Shown piece after piece: positions 54,700 through 63,882 of a DNA stretch of 64,000 nt. The translations under genes were made by a program, and so were the position numbers. The DNA lies in assembly GCA_965208775.1 (NCBI GenBank), contig OZ242360.1, forward strand, positions 248,001 through 312,000, read 5' to 3'. The stretch is from JAPOVO01 sp026708165 (GTDB taxonomy: Bacteria > Chloroflexota > UBA11872 > VXNJ01). The first letter of the stretch is position 1. Each line of letters starts with the position of its first letter. Under the pieces are notes generated by a model. That model was not told the origin of the DNA and did no database searches. It was given only the letters and a program-made list of their open reading frames with translations.

Positions 54700-55689
54700 A
54701 TGACGAGCGCGCAACGTTTAGCCTGGTTTCGGGAAGCCGGTTTCGGCCTGTTTGTTCACTGGAGCACCAGCTCCGTCGGCGGCGTCGAAATAGGATGGGG
54801 ATTGGGGCGAAGAGAGGTGGAACCGGCAGTCTACGAGCGCTGGATGGATGAATTCCGGCCTTCAGCCTATGATCCGGATTCTTGGGCGCGACTAGCCACG
54901 GAAGCCGGAATGCGCTACGCGGTTCTTACCACCAAGCATCACGACGGCTTTTGCATGTGGCCGACCGATCAGACCGACTATCACGTCGGCAATACTCCGG
55001 GCGGCCAGGACCTTGTGGGACCTTTCGTGGAGGCGTTTCGCTCGGCTGGCCTGAAGGTCGGCTTTTACCATTCGCTGATCGATTGGCGTCACCCTCACTA
55101 CCGCATCGATCACTATCATCCGTCGCGCGACGACGCCGAAGCGCTAGCCGAGCAGCGCGACTGGAACGTCTACGTAACTTATCTGCACAACCAGGTGGAC
55201 GAGCTGCTTGGCCGCTACGGCAAAATCGACGTGATGTGGTTCGACTACTCGTATGTGGCGGAAGACGGCGAGGTAATGGCCGGGCCGAAGTGGAAGGCTG
55301 ACGAATTACTTACCATGGTCCGGGAGAAGCAGCCCGAGATTGTCATCAACAATCGTCTAGCTCTGAGATACTCGTTCGAAGGATCGAGGAACGGATTCAC
55401 TCCGCCCGACTGGATGCAGTACGGCGGGGATTTCGATACCCCGGAGAGATACGTCCCGGGCGAATTCGAGCCGGAGCGTCCGTGGGAGAGCTGCCTGACC
55501 ATGAGCGAGACCTGGGCCTGGAATCCTCGTGACAAGGAATACAAATCCGCAGAAGTGTTGGTGGCCGAACTGGAGCAGGCCAACCGGTACGGCGGCAACG
55601 TTCTTCTCAACGTCGGCCCCAAGCCCGACGGCCTCCTCCCGGAGATCGAGGTGGCACGCCTGAGGGAGATCGCGGACCTCAGGAAGTAG
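54700..55689 (+). CDS. alpha-L-fucosidase, GH29 family (short form)
   Basis: A 329-residue GH29 enzyme. It shows FGLFVHWSTSSVGG, the substrate-binding TTKHHDGFCMW (78-87) and the nucleophile Asp182 in KIDVMWFDYS. Most GH29 proteins are ~450 residues and have a C-terminal beta-sandwich; this one stops soon after the barrel (ending LREIADLRK), so that domain is absent. No signal peptide is seen, so it probably cuts imported fucosides in the cytoplasm. ATG 54700 has GAGGT seven bases upstream. It is the last gene of the importer operon. Confidence 0.92.
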   Translation: MTSAQRLAWFREAGFGLFVHWSTSSVGGVEIGWGLGRREVEPAVYERWMDEFRPSAYDPDSWARLATEAGMRYAVLTTKHHDGFCMWPTDQTDYHVGNTPGGQDLVGPFVEAFRSAGLKVGFYHSLIDWRHPHYRIDHYHPSRDDAEALAEQRDWNVYVTYLHNQVDELLGRYGKIDVMWFDYSYVAEDGEVMAGPKWKADELLTMVREKQPEIVINNRLALRYSFEGSRNGFTPPDWMQYGGDFDTPERYVPGEFEPERPWESCLTMSETWAWNPRDKEYKSAEVLVAELEQANRYGGNVLLNVGPKPDGLLPEIEVARLREIADLRK

Positions 55690-55839
55690 CCGGCCCGGAG
55701 TCGACAGGCGCTTGCATAAGTCGCTCGCCTGCCCCGTAGTCGAGGCATCTCGGGGCGCCAGGGCTTATCGGCTGGTGGTGTCGAACTCAAGCGCGTACAC
55801 GCGCCTCCCACATATCGACCACGCGCGAGACAAGCGCGG

Positions 55840-56619
55840 CTAAAACATGAGGATCCCGCCGCAGACGTTGATGCATTGCCCTGTGATGTAGTCGGATTCC
55901 GCTGAAGCGAGGAAGCTGACAAGGCTGGCGACTTCCTCTGGCTTCGCCGGCCTACCCAACGGGATCGTGTCGGTGATTTCCCGAAGCGCTCCGCTCGCGC
56001 CCAGCCCCATAAGCGGCGAGCGCTCCCTATCGATCTGCTCCCACATCGGCGTTTCTACAACTCCCGGGCAGTAGGCGTTGACGGTTATCCCGTGCGCCGC
56101 CAGCTCTCTTGCCATCGTTAGCGTCATGCTGATCACGGCATATTTGCTGGCCCCGTAGGCTACGTGAAAGGGAGTGGGGCGGCGGCCGGCCACCGAACTG
56201 GCGTTGATGATCTTCCCCGAGCCCTGGATGATCATCTGCTTTGCCGCTTCCCGACCGCAAAGAAACGTCCCCGTCACGTTGACGGCCATCACGCGCTCGA
56301 AATCTCCGAGTGACGTTTCAACTACGCTCCCGGTATCGATGATCCCGGCATTGGATACCAAGATGTCCAGGCGCCCGAAGTGGGACGCAACGCCGTGAAC
56401 CATCTCTCCGACGGCGTCTTCATTCGTGACGTCGGCGCTATTCGACAGCGCCTGTCTTCCAAGATGGCGGACAAGGTCGGCGACTTGTTCTGCACGTTCG
56501 GGGATTACATCGTTAACGGCGACATGGGCGCCATCGGAGGCCAGCCTCAAAGCTATGGCTCTTCCTATCCCGCTACCAGCTCCAGTCACCAACGCCACTC
56601 GCCCGCTCAAATCCGACAT
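55840..56619 (-). CDS. SDR oxidoreductase (intact paralogue of the broken gene at 853)
   Basis: A 259-residue classical short-chain dehydrogenase. The cofactor motif is VTGAGSGIGRA, followed by VSNAGIID, and the catalytic Ser-Tyr-Lys set is INASS and YGASK. The C-terminus ends GQCINVCGGILMF. Such enzymes oxidise sugar or polyol hydroxyls; beside a fucosidase, an L-fucose or L-fuconate-type substrate is possible. ATG 56619 is preceded by GAGGGTG. It is convergent with the fucosidase gene and divergent from the next SDR. Confidence 0.94.
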   Translation of the reverse strand: MSDLSGRVALVTGAGSGIGRAIALRLASDGAHVAVNDVIPERAEQVADLVRHLGRQALSNSADVTNEDAVGEMVHGVASHFGRLDILVSNAGIIDTGSVVETSLGDFERVMAVNVTGTFLCGREAAKQMIIQGSGKIINASSVAGRRPTPFHVAYGASKYAVISMTLTMARELAAHGITVNAYCPGVVETPMWEQIDRERSPLMGLGASGALREITDTIPLGRPAKPEEVASLVSFLASAESDYITGQCINVCGGILMF

Positions 56620-56969
56620 CGTCGCTTCACCCTCTTACTATGCCTATTTACAGGCAGCGTCTGACTCAGCGCCTGTCAACCGGCGATTCGACCACTAACT
56701 CTCCGTTACCAGCTGCTAGAAGCGTATCGCCATCTATCCAAGCCCGCTGCCGAAATCGAGCGCCATGGCCATTCTCGCTGGCTGTTGGCTAACGATGCGA
56801 CACCAAGCCGTAATGCCTGACAATATTGGATGGGAACGGCAGAGAATCTGCAATCCCACGAGTTTAGGTTTGCAGGGCCGATTACTGGACAACGGGCTAA
56901 ATTGCATCCATCTCGTAAACGCCTCCGAAGATAGGGCGAAGGGGCGATTCGAGTCAGGGGAGATCAAAC
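56620..56969. other. 350-base divergent promoter region between two SDR genes
   Basis: This gap separates two SDR genes transcribed outward, so it must hold both promoters. A 77-codon minus-strand frame at 56734-56967 has no supporting signal. I see no clear promoter hexamers, operator or remnant gene. Confidence 0.45.
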
Positions 56970-57737
56970 ATGGCGAGACTCGACGACAAGGTAGCTGTTA
57001 TTACTGGCTCGGGGCGCGGGATCGGTCGAGGCTGTGCGCTGGTTTTGGCGCGCGAAGGCTGCAAAGTTGTGGTTGCGACCAGGACCGAGGGGCCCGGCAT
57101 GAGCACGGTCAATGACATCAAAGAAGAAGGCGGGGAAGCCCTGTTCGTCAAAACAGACGTTTCGGTACCCGCGCAGATTGCCAAAGCCATTGAAATAGCC
57201 GTCGACCGTTACGGTCGGCTCGACGTGCTCATAAACAACGCCGGATGGCATCCGCCCTCGATGACGATTGACGAAACGAGCCTGAATGACTTCGAGAGCT
57301 TGCTGCGCCTCAACCTGACAAGCACCTTCATGGGCTGCAAGTACGCCGTGAAGCATCTACGCAAGACGCGCGGGTGCATCATCAACATGGCTTCAATGGT
57401 GGGGCTGCTTGGGCAGAACAATGCGGTGTCGTACTGCGCCACCAAGGCGGGGCAGATAGGGCTGACGAAAGCGCTGGCGATGGAGCTGGCGCCCATTGGC
57501 GTGAGGGTAAACGCCGTCCTGCCTGCGGGAGTGGATACTCCGCTAATGCATGAGTGGGCATCTTCGATGCCCGATACCGAAGCCTCGCTCCAGCTAGTTG
57601 ACGCCATACACCCGATCGGGCGTATGGCGACGGCCGAAGAAATCGGTCGCGCCTGTCTCTTCCTCGCCTCCGAAGACGCGTCCTTCGTAACAGGACATTC
57701 ATTGCAGGTTGATGGCGGGGCCTCGCTCGACTACTAG
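56970..57737 (+). CDS. SDR oxidoreductase
   Basis: A 255-residue classical short-chain dehydrogenase with VITGSGRGIGRG as the cofactor motif, INNAG, and the catalytic set in NMASMVGLLGQNNAVSYCAT (Ser, Tyr) plus the following Lys. The end, FVTGHSLQVDGGASLDY, is typical. It is not especially close to the SDR at 55840. ATG 56970 has GGGGAG seven bases upstream. It converges with the PhyH gene. Confidence 0.94.
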   Translation: MARLDDKVAVITGSGRGIGRGCALVLAREGCKVVVATRTEGPGMSTVNDIKEEGGEALFVKTDVSVPAQIAKAIEIAVDRYGRLDVLINNAGWHPPSMTIDETSLNDFESLLRLNLTSTFMGCKYAVKHLRKTRGCIINMASMVGLLGQNNAVSYCATKAGQIGLTKALAMELAPIGVRVNAVLPAGVDTPLMHEWASSMPDTEASLQLVDAIHPIGRMATAEEIGRACLFLASEDASFVTGHSLQVDGGASLDY

Positions 57738-57788
57738 CTGACATCCGGGACGGGAATGGTTGCGGGACGTGAGACGCAGCGCGCTCGC

Positions 57789-58715
57789 CTAAGCCCAGCG
57801 AACCGTCGCTGGACTCTCCACGTGCCTCTGACGTATCCGCGAAAAAGTCTCCGGGGTGCGCACGACGTCGCCCGGACGTCGGCAGCTCTTGACCAGGAAA
57901 TCCGCCTCCGGCGGGTAGCAGGCGATCGGCGCGTCATCTGGAAGTTCTTCGTTTGTCCAGCCGCTTGGGGCGTCATAGTTGGTAGGGAGGTCGGCGCTCT
58001 GGTAGCGAATGTCGACACTCCAGCGTATGACGTCGGTCACGTTGTCGCCCGAGCAATGCGGCGTCCGGTTTGTGAGAAGCAACACTCCACCCAGGCTCAC
58101 AGGCACGGTAACGATATCGTTGAGCGGCAGATGACGTTCCGGAATCTCCAAGTATCCGGTCCCATCCGTCTCCCGCCTATGGGTAACCACGCCGGTCGTA
58201 TGGGCGTGACGCATTACGCGCAGGCAGCCTCGCTCGAGCGTGGCGTCGACTAGAGGAATCCATACCGTCAATACCAGCTCGTCGTCGCAATAAGGCTCGA
58301 AGTATCCTGAGTCTTGGTGCCAGGGCACGACGCCATGGGCAAAGCCGGGTACCTTGGGACGCAACCGATAGACCGACGACGCGATGATCTCAGGCCCCAC
58401 TAACGACTCGGCGAGATCCAGCAGTTTCGAGTTTGTGATGAGGTCAAAAATGCCCGAGCCGTGCAGATTGCCGCTGTATATGCTCCAGTAAACGGCTTCC
58501 GTCTCAGCCGTTATATAGGCCAGCCGTCTCTCGTGCGGTTCCTCGGCGTAGGAGCGGCTCAGCTCACCGCGGTCCATTAGCACGCGAGCCTCTTTGTCGA
58601 TCGCTTCGGAGATTTCTTCGATGATCGGTTGCAGGTCCGCCTGGCTTAGGACATCTTCGACGACCAAAAAGCCGTCTTCGTGGAATCTGGCGATCTGATC
58701 CGGGCTAAGTCCCAT
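57789..58715 (-). CDS. phytanoyl-CoA dioxygenase (PhyH) family protein
   Basis: A 308-residue Fe(II)/2-oxoglutarate dioxygenase fold. The HxD iron motif is in VVPWHQDSGYF, and the distal His and the 2-oxoglutarate Arg are likely in RTPHCSGDN and DVIRWSVDIRYQ. The family hydroxylates diverse small molecules; bacterial members are often secondary-metabolite or osmolyte hydroxylases. ATG 58715 is preceded by GGGGA seven to eight bases upstream. It lies 71 bases after the start of the SGNH gene's stop on the same strand, so they may be co-transcribed. Confidence 0.92.
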   Translation of the reverse strand: MGLSPDQIARFHEDGFLVVEDVLSQADLQPIIEEISEAIDKEARVLMDRGELSRSYAEEPHERRLAYITAETEAVYWSIYSGNLHGSGIFDLITNSKLLDLAESLVGPEIIASSVYRLRPKVPGFAHGVVPWHQDSGYFEPYCDDELVLTVWIPLVDATLERGCLRVMRHAHTTGVVTHRRETDGTGYLEIPERHLPLNDIVTVPVSLGGVLLLTNRTPHCSGDNVTDVIRWSVDIRYQSADLPTNYDAPSGWTNEELPDDAPIACYPPEADFLVKSCRRPGDVVRTPETFSRIRQRHVESPATVRWA

Positions 58716-58786
58716 TACAGATTCCCCACACTTTCAGGCCGCATATAGCCTCCAGAACGCGGAGAATTCTAGCAACGGCATTTTGA

Positions 58787-59584
58787 TTATCTGCCGTGCC
58801 AGAGCCTGCGCATCCGGCTCATCCCCTGCGTGCCGCCGGTGTTGTAAACCGTAAACCCGCCTTCCAGCTCGATTGCACGACTCTTTGCCCCCACAAAACT
58901 ACAGTTTGCGGCAATCGTCTGAAATACAGCGTTGCCCAGCACCCTCTGACCTACGTCCGAATAGTGACATTGATCGGTTGTGAGCAGCCATATAGAACTC
59001 TCGAACGGCGTGAACAGATCGACGAAGAGGCAATCATGCTTTTCCGCGACGTTCCGAATGGCTTCAACATAGTCCACGACGAGATCGCGGCCGGCCTTAT
59101 CGAACTTACCGAAATTGGGCCTCTCGTCCAGCCCGAACCACAGCTCCGGATCGTACTGAGTGTTCCAATACGGCCCAACCAGTACGACCAGCGCGCTCGT
59201 CCGCTTGCGAACGTCGCGCACTATGCGCTCGTAGTCACGTACGAAGTCCTCAACTGGATTGCCGCATCGAGAGTCGTTCAAGCCGTAGGCGATAATCGCA
59301 AGATCAGGCTCGAGCGAGATCAAGTCTTCCTCGTAACGGTCCAGCGCCGGAGGCAGCGAGCCTTCCCAATCGGGGCTATAGCCGACGCTCTCCCGGCTTA
59401 TGACGTTGGCCGGAACTGCGTTGTTGAGCACGTGCAGGGGCCCCTCCTGAAAGTCCCGGACCAGATTGGCGACCGTCTGCACCCATTCGTTGCGAGGATC
59501 GGTAGCGCTCATGCCGTAGGCGTTGCTCTCCCCGATCACGACCAGTTTCCTAACCGGTTCCGCCCTAAAGTCCCTGCGCGGCAT
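58787..59584 (-). CDS. SGNH/GDSL-type hydrolase
   Basis: A 265-residue SGNH hydrolase without a signal peptide. Block I reads VVIGESNAYG with the nucleophile Ser20 (GES instead of GDS), block III has YGLNDSRCG (Asn), and block V DQCHYSD holds the Asp-x-x-His pair. These enzymes remove acyl groups from sugars or lipids. ATG 59584 has AAGGAGG five bases upstream. It is divergent from the sulfatase gene, a pairing that suggests de-esterification of decorated sugars. Confidence 0.88.
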   Translation of the reverse strand: MPRRDFRAEPVRKLVVIGESNAYGMSATDPRNEWVQTVANLVRDFQEGPLHVLNNAVPANVISRESVGYSPDWEGSLPPALDRYEEDLISLEPDLAIIAYGLNDSRCGNPVEDFVRDYERIVRDVRKRTSALVVLVGPYWNTQYDPELWFGLDERPNFGKFDKAGRDLVVDYVEAIRNVAEKHDCLFVDLFTPFESSIWLLTTDQCHYSDVGQRVLGNAVFQTIAANCSFVGAKSRAIELEGGFTVYNTGGTQGMSRMRRLWHGR

Positions 59585-59762
59585 TCGAACCTCCTTGGGA
59601 TTCTGGAGGCGAGCGAACCAAGGTCACAACTATTGAAATCAGGCCGCTGCCCCACACATCTCCCACCAGCACACATGTTAGTATCCGCCGCCGTTTCGAC
59701 AGCTTCCCGGTGACGTGCCGGGAGTTGCATTTTTGGAACCGCTTGCTCATTTGCGTGCAGAT

Positions 59763-61151
59763 ATGAACCGCCGTCCGAACATTCTCTGGTATTGCACCGA
59801 TCAGCAGCGCTACGACACCATCGCCGCATTGGGGAACGAGTTCGTCACCACGCCGGCGATGAACTCACTCGTCGAGCGCGGTGTGGCGTTCGCCAGCGCT
59901 TACTGCCAGAGTCCCATCTGCACGCCGAGTCGAGCCAGCTTTCTGACCGGGATGTACCCCAGCGCCGTGGGCGCCAACAAGAACGGCGTGGAATTCTTCC
60001 CGCAAAACTATCCCCTCATCACCAAGACACTCGCCGATCTGGGTTGGGAGTGCGGTCTTGTGGGCAAGCTTCACCTCGCCACAGCCACCGGGGGCGTCGA
60101 GCCCCGCATTGACGACGGGTATTCATACATCCGGTACAGTCACGCCCCCCGCGACGACTGGAGGCGTGGTCACGATTACGTCGAATGGCTCCAAACCAGA
60201 GGCGTCGACCTCGAATCGATGCTCGCCGACCCTGCCAACGTGCCAGCCGAGTATCACCAGACGACCTGGTGCTCGGATATGGCGATAGAGTTCATCGAGC
60301 GTCCGCGCAACGGTCCGTGGATGCTCAGTGTCAACCCCTACTATCCGCATCCGCCGTTTAACCCGCCCGAATCGTATCTGGAGCGGTTGGACGCTGAATC
60401 GATGCCCGATCCTCTGTTCCGCGAATCCGACTTGGCCAACCAGTCGCGATTGACAGCGGCGGGAGTGGATTTCCAGTCCATGCCGTCAAAACCCGAGGAA
60501 ATGGGTGCAAAAGCCGAAAAGGCTCGGTACTACGCCATGATCGAGCTTGTCGACGACCAACTTGCCCGGATCCTCGAAGCGATTGACCGGTCGGGGGAAA
60601 CCGAGAACACTCTGATCATCTTGACCAGCGACCACGGCGAGGCGCTCGGCGATCATGGACTGATCTTCAAGGGGTGTCGCTTCTTCGAAGGGCTCGCTCG
60701 CGTTCCATTGGTCTTCAGCTGGCCCGGAACCATCCAGTCAGGAATCCGCAGCGAGGCGCTGGTGGAACTGACGGACATCGTGCCCACGATATTGGAAATC
60801 GCCGGTCTGCCGGTTCCCGAAGGTATGCACGGCAAGTCACTGTTGCCCATATTGCTGGGAAATGCCTCGCCCGAAAGTCACCGCGACCACGTTCGCTGCG
60901 AGTACTTCGACGCCGTCGATCTGCCCGACCATACCTACGCCACTATGTTTCGCGACAATCGCTGGAAGCTGGTCGTCTACCACGGCAAGGGCGTGGGCGA
61001 GATATACGACCTGAGAAACGATCCGCATGAATTCGAGAATCTGTGGGACGTTCCAGCCGCCCGCGACGTCAAGGCTGACCTGCTGCTACGGAGCTATGAC
61101 GCCGCCGTCCAGTCGATGAACCACGGCCCGGAGCGCGTCGGGGCCATCTAA
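59763..61151 (+). CDS. sulfatase (formylglycine-dependent type I)
   Basis: A 462-residue arylsulfatase-like enzyme. Metal binding starts at YCTDQQ (Asp13). The CTPSR motif at 53-57 is the site where Cys is converted to formylglycine by a separate enzyme. Further metal ligands lie in TSDHGEALGDHG. No signal peptide is seen, which suggests a cytoplasmic role on imported sulfated sugars. I chose ATG 59763 by family similarity; in-frame GTG 59715 or TTG 59733 (eight bases after GGGAG) are alternatives. Confidence 0.92.
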   Translation: MNRRPNILWYCTDQQRYDTIAALGNEFVTTPAMNSLVERGVAFASAYCQSPICTPSRASFLTGMYPSAVGANKNGVEFFPQNYPLITKTLADLGWECGLVGKLHLATATGGVEPRIDDGYSYIRYSHAPRDDWRRGHDYVEWLQTRGVDLESMLADPANVPAEYHQTTWCSDMAIEFIERPRNGPWMLSVNPYYPHPPFNPPESYLERLDAESMPDPLFRESDLANQSRLTAAGVDFQSMPSKPEEMGAKAEKARYYAMIELVDDQLARILEAIDRSGETENTLIILTSDHGEALGDHGLIFKGCRFFEGLARVPLVFSWPGTIQSGIRSEALVELTDIVPTILEIAGLPVPEGMHGKSLLPILLGNASPESHRDHVRCEYFDAVDLPDHTYATMFRDNRWKLVVYHGKGVGEIYDLRNDPHEFENLWDVPAARDVKADLLLRSYDAAVQSMNHGPERVGAI

Positions 61152-61178
61152 GCTGCTGGAACTCGCGAAGCTAAATGG

Positions 61179-61709
61179 TTACTCGTGACTGAATCTGCTG
61201 GCGCGCCAATCCTTGATGGTCTGCTTGGCATGATCGAAAGCCAAGTTTGTGGGTATCGCGTCCGCCGGAAAGAAACTGACCGCCGTAGTCTCGTGCCCCG
61301 GTCTTGGCTCGCCTAGCGGCACGGCGGCATAGGCGAGCGTAAGGGTGGTTACCATCTCCTCGCCAGGATAGCTCTCTACGTATACACCGATCAGTCCCTT
61401 CAACTCGATCTCGACTCCGGCCTCTTCCAGGACCTCGCGACGCGCGCCATCCTCGGGATGTTCGCCATCTTCCAGGAACCCGCCTGGAATGTCCCAATAG
61501 CCGAAATACGGTTCGATATCGCGCTTCACAAGAAGAATCTTGCCCCTCTCAGACACGACCGCCTCGGCGCATGGTTTGGAAGCCATGTAGTCAGGACGTC
61601 CGCAGGCTCGGCATGTCAACCGGATTGGCGACTCGCTGCCCGTAACCTGCATATCCCCGCCGCAATAACGGCAGAAGCGCCGTCCGAATGGGGGTTGTAG
61701 GTCGCTCAA
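61179..61709 (-). CDS. Nudix hydrolase with N-terminal zinc ribbon
   Basis: A 176-residue Nudix enzyme. Two CxxC pairs (Cys13/16 and Cys33/36; FCRYCGG and LTCRACGRPD) form a zinc ribbon, as in NudC-like and related proteins. The Nudix box runs from Gly77 to ~99 with GGFLEDGE and REVLEEAGV. It hydrolyses a nucleoside diphosphate linked to another group; substrate unknown. The TTG start at 61709 follows AGGT at seven bases. It lies just ahead of the phosphoesterase's 3' end on the same strand. Confidence 0.92.
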   Translation of the reverse strand: MSDLQPPFGRRFCRYCGGDMQVTGSESPIRLTCRACGRPDYMASKPCAEAVVSERGKILLVKRDIEPYFGYWDIPGGFLEDGEHPEDGARREVLEEAGVEIELKGLIGVYVESYPGEEMVTTLTLAYAAVPLGEPRPGHETTAVSFFPADAIPTNLAFDHAKQTIKDWRASRFSHE

Positions 61710-61751
61710 TTTTGAGACCTGGAGTGCCGAATGCGACGACGCCTTGATGCT

Positions 61752-62486
61752 CTAGGACGGTGCAATTGCGGTTAGGAAAGGCTCCGCAAACTTGCGGCCA
61801 ATCGGCGCATCGACCTCTTCAATTGCGCGGTAGTTGCGCCGATAGTCATACTCAACGTGCCGTACCTCGACCTCCCAAGCTCCGGACTGGTCGTCGAGCA
61901 CCAGATAGGTCGCGCGGCCCGGGCAGCCTTCGTACGAGCGACCCACCGATCCTGCATTCGCCACTAGTACGCCGTCGATCGTTCGCACAAACGACAAATG
62001 TGTGTGACCTCCGATTACAGCGCTAGCGCCGGCATCCTCCGTCAACTGGAGCAACCGCTGGTCGCCATCATCTTCGATCAAGCCCTCTTCGTCGCTCCGA
62101 GGCGTGCCATGGAAGATGCTCAGGCGACCCGCGCCGGCGCGGCTTTGAACAGTGATGTTCGGCGGAAGCGCGCCAAGAGATTCCACGAGTTCCGGCCCCA
62201 ACTGGTCCCGAGTCCATGCGACGATCTTTCCCACGCCGGATTCGGGATCAAGGCTTCCCGCCGCCGCAAGCTCTTCGAGGTCGGCAATCATTCTGTCGGT
62301 GTTGCCCCGTACACTCGCCCATCCGTTTTGCCGGAGCATCTCAACGCATTCGCGCGGATGCGGTCCAAACAGGGCCAGGTCGCCCGCCGCGTAGACTTCC
62401 TCCAGATCCTCCGATTCGATAACCCGCGCGACGGCTTCCAGTGCGGACAGATTTCCGTGAATGTCGGAGATTATCGCGAATCGCAT
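61752..62486 (-). CDS. metallophosphoesterase (YfcE/diadenosine tetraphosphatase-like)
   Basis: A 244-residue calcineurin-like phosphoesterase. Metal-binding motifs are in order: ISDIHGNLSALEAV (Asp8, His10), AAGDLALFGPHP, VRGNTDRM, FHGTPRSDEE and IGGHTHLSF. The arrangement is typical of YfcE-like enzymes that hydrolyse phosphodiesters or dinucleotides. ATG 62486 has GGAG nine bases upstream. It is divergent from the lactate-racemase-domain gene. Confidence 0.93.
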   Translation of the reverse strand: MRFAIISDIHGNLSALEAVARVIESEDLEEVYAAGDLALFGPHPRECVEMLRQNGWASVRGNTDRMIADLEELAAAGSLDPESGVGKIVAWTRDQLGPELVESLGALPPNITVQSRAGAGRLSIFHGTPRSDEEGLIEDDGDQRLLQLTEDAGASAVIGGHTHLSFVRTIDGVLVANAGSVGRSYEGCPGRATYLVLDDQSGAWEVEVRHVEYDYRRNYRAIEEVDAPIGRKFAEPFLTAIAPS

Positions 62487-62589
62487 CAGGCCAGGCTCCG
62501 CAGAGCTATGTGTACATGACCGCCCTTCCGTTTGAGCGTACCAAACCGCCCTCTACTAATCGACAGCGCATCGGCGCTTCCGCCGCGCC

Positions 62590-63882
62590 ATGCGCTATAT
62601 TCCGAGTTCAAGTCAGGTCGCCCCGGCACGGGAGTTTTACGTGGATTGGCCCCAATTCGTTCCGATGCAGCAGGATTTCGACGCTCGCGAGGTAGCCGAC
62701 CTTGAAGGCCAGCTTGTCGAAGGCATACGTGCCAGACTGGCGACAGGCAGAGCCAAGCCAGGTGAAAGTGTGGCGGTCGGGGTAGGAAGCCGCGGAGTCT
62801 CGCCGATTCAGCAGGTCACGACCGCCGTCGTCCGCGAATTGAAGGCAAGCGGGCTTCAACCGTTCATAGTGCCGGCCATGGGCAGTCACGGCGGCGGCAC
62901 GGCCAAAGGTCAGCGACACGTGCTTGCAGAGCGCGGGATAACCGAATCAGACATCGGCGCGCCAATCCACGCGACTATGGATACTCACGTTCTGGGAACG
63001 ACCCCGCACGGCGTGGATGTCCATATGGACCTGAACGCATTCAGCGCCGATCATGTCGTCATTATTGCTCGAGTTAAACCGCACACCAGCTTTCGTTCCG
63101 ATATCGAAAGTGGTCTGTGCAAGATGCTGAGCGTGGGTCTGGGTAAGAGAGCGGGAGCCGCCAGCATCCACGAAGCGGGGCTAGTCCAAACGATCCCGGA
63201 GGCGGCCACGGTCGGCATAGATTCGGGCAAGCTGCTCTTCGGCGTGGCACTGGTAGAGAACGCCTTCGACCGACCATACCTGGCGAGTGTCTGCCCGCCG
63301 CATGAGTTTCATCAGACGGACCGCGAGCTCTTGATCGAGGCCAAGCGCATACTGCCCCGCATCCCGACCGACCAACTTGATCTCCTGATCGTAGACGAGA
63401 TCGGCAAGGACATATCCGGCACCGGCATGGACACCAACGTCATCGGGATGTGGCGTCGAATTGGCGGCGAGCGCACGCCGGACTACGGATTCCTTTCCGT
63501 ACTCAGGTTGCGCCCGACTTCCGACGGCAATGCGGTAGGCATTGGTATGGCAGACTTCACTACGCAGACGCTCGTAGATTCAATCGACAGGGAACAGACA
63601 TACGTCAACGCACTCACGGCGCTGGCACCGCTGATGGTGCGGATCCCCCTGACGATGGCAAACGACTACGAGTGCCTCGAAGCCTCAGTCGGTCTCGCTC
63701 AACGCATGTCCGGACCAGATGTCCGCCTTGGTCGAATAAAGAACACGTTGGAGCTTGAGAGCTTTTCGGTCACGCCGCCCGTAGCTGAAGAAATGCACCT
63801 TGCAGGATCGGCAACTCCGGCGGGCGATCCGGCACCGCTGCGATTCGACTCGCAAGGCAATCTGGTCGATATGGCCCCGTGA
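62590..63882 (+). CDS. lactate racemase-domain (DUF2088) protein
   Basis: A 430-residue distant relative of LarA. The N-terminal segment has AVGVGSRGVSPIQQVTTAVV and AMGSHGGGTAKGQRHVL, where His100 corresponds to the first catalytic His of LarA. The middle contains RVKPHTSF and ESGLCKMLSVGLGK, which differ from the HPxxGFxGGAK site of true LarA, so nickel-pincer binding cannot be assumed. The function is unknown. No ribosome site precedes ATG 62590. The last 118 bases of the window, after its stop, show no gene. Confidence 0.85.
   Translation: MRYIPSSSQVAPAREFYVDWPQFVPMQQDFDAREVADLEGQLVEGIRARLATGRAKPGESVAVGVGSRGVSPIQQVTTAVVRELKASGLQPFIVPAMGSHGGGTAKGQRHVLAERGITESDIGAPIHATMDTHVLGTTPHGVDVHMDLNAFSADHVVIIARVKPHTSFRSDIESGLCKMLSVGLGKRAGAASIHEAGLVQTIPEAATVGIDSGKLLFGVALVENAFDRPYLASVCPPHEFHQTDRELLIEAKRILPRIPTDQLDLLIVDEIGKDISGTGMDTNVIGMWRRIGGERTPDYGFLSVLRLRPTSDGNAVGIGMADFTTQTLVDSIDREQTYVNALTALAPLMVRIPLTMANDYECLEASVGLAQRMSGPDVRLGRIKNTLELESFSVTPPVAEEMHLAGSATPAGDPAPLRFDSQGNLVDMAP

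Noticed and set aside
55705..55731. Hairpin CAGGCG/CGCCTG after the fucosidase gene as a terminator
   Set aside because: A 6-bp stem with a 15-base loop and no T-run is too weak to call.
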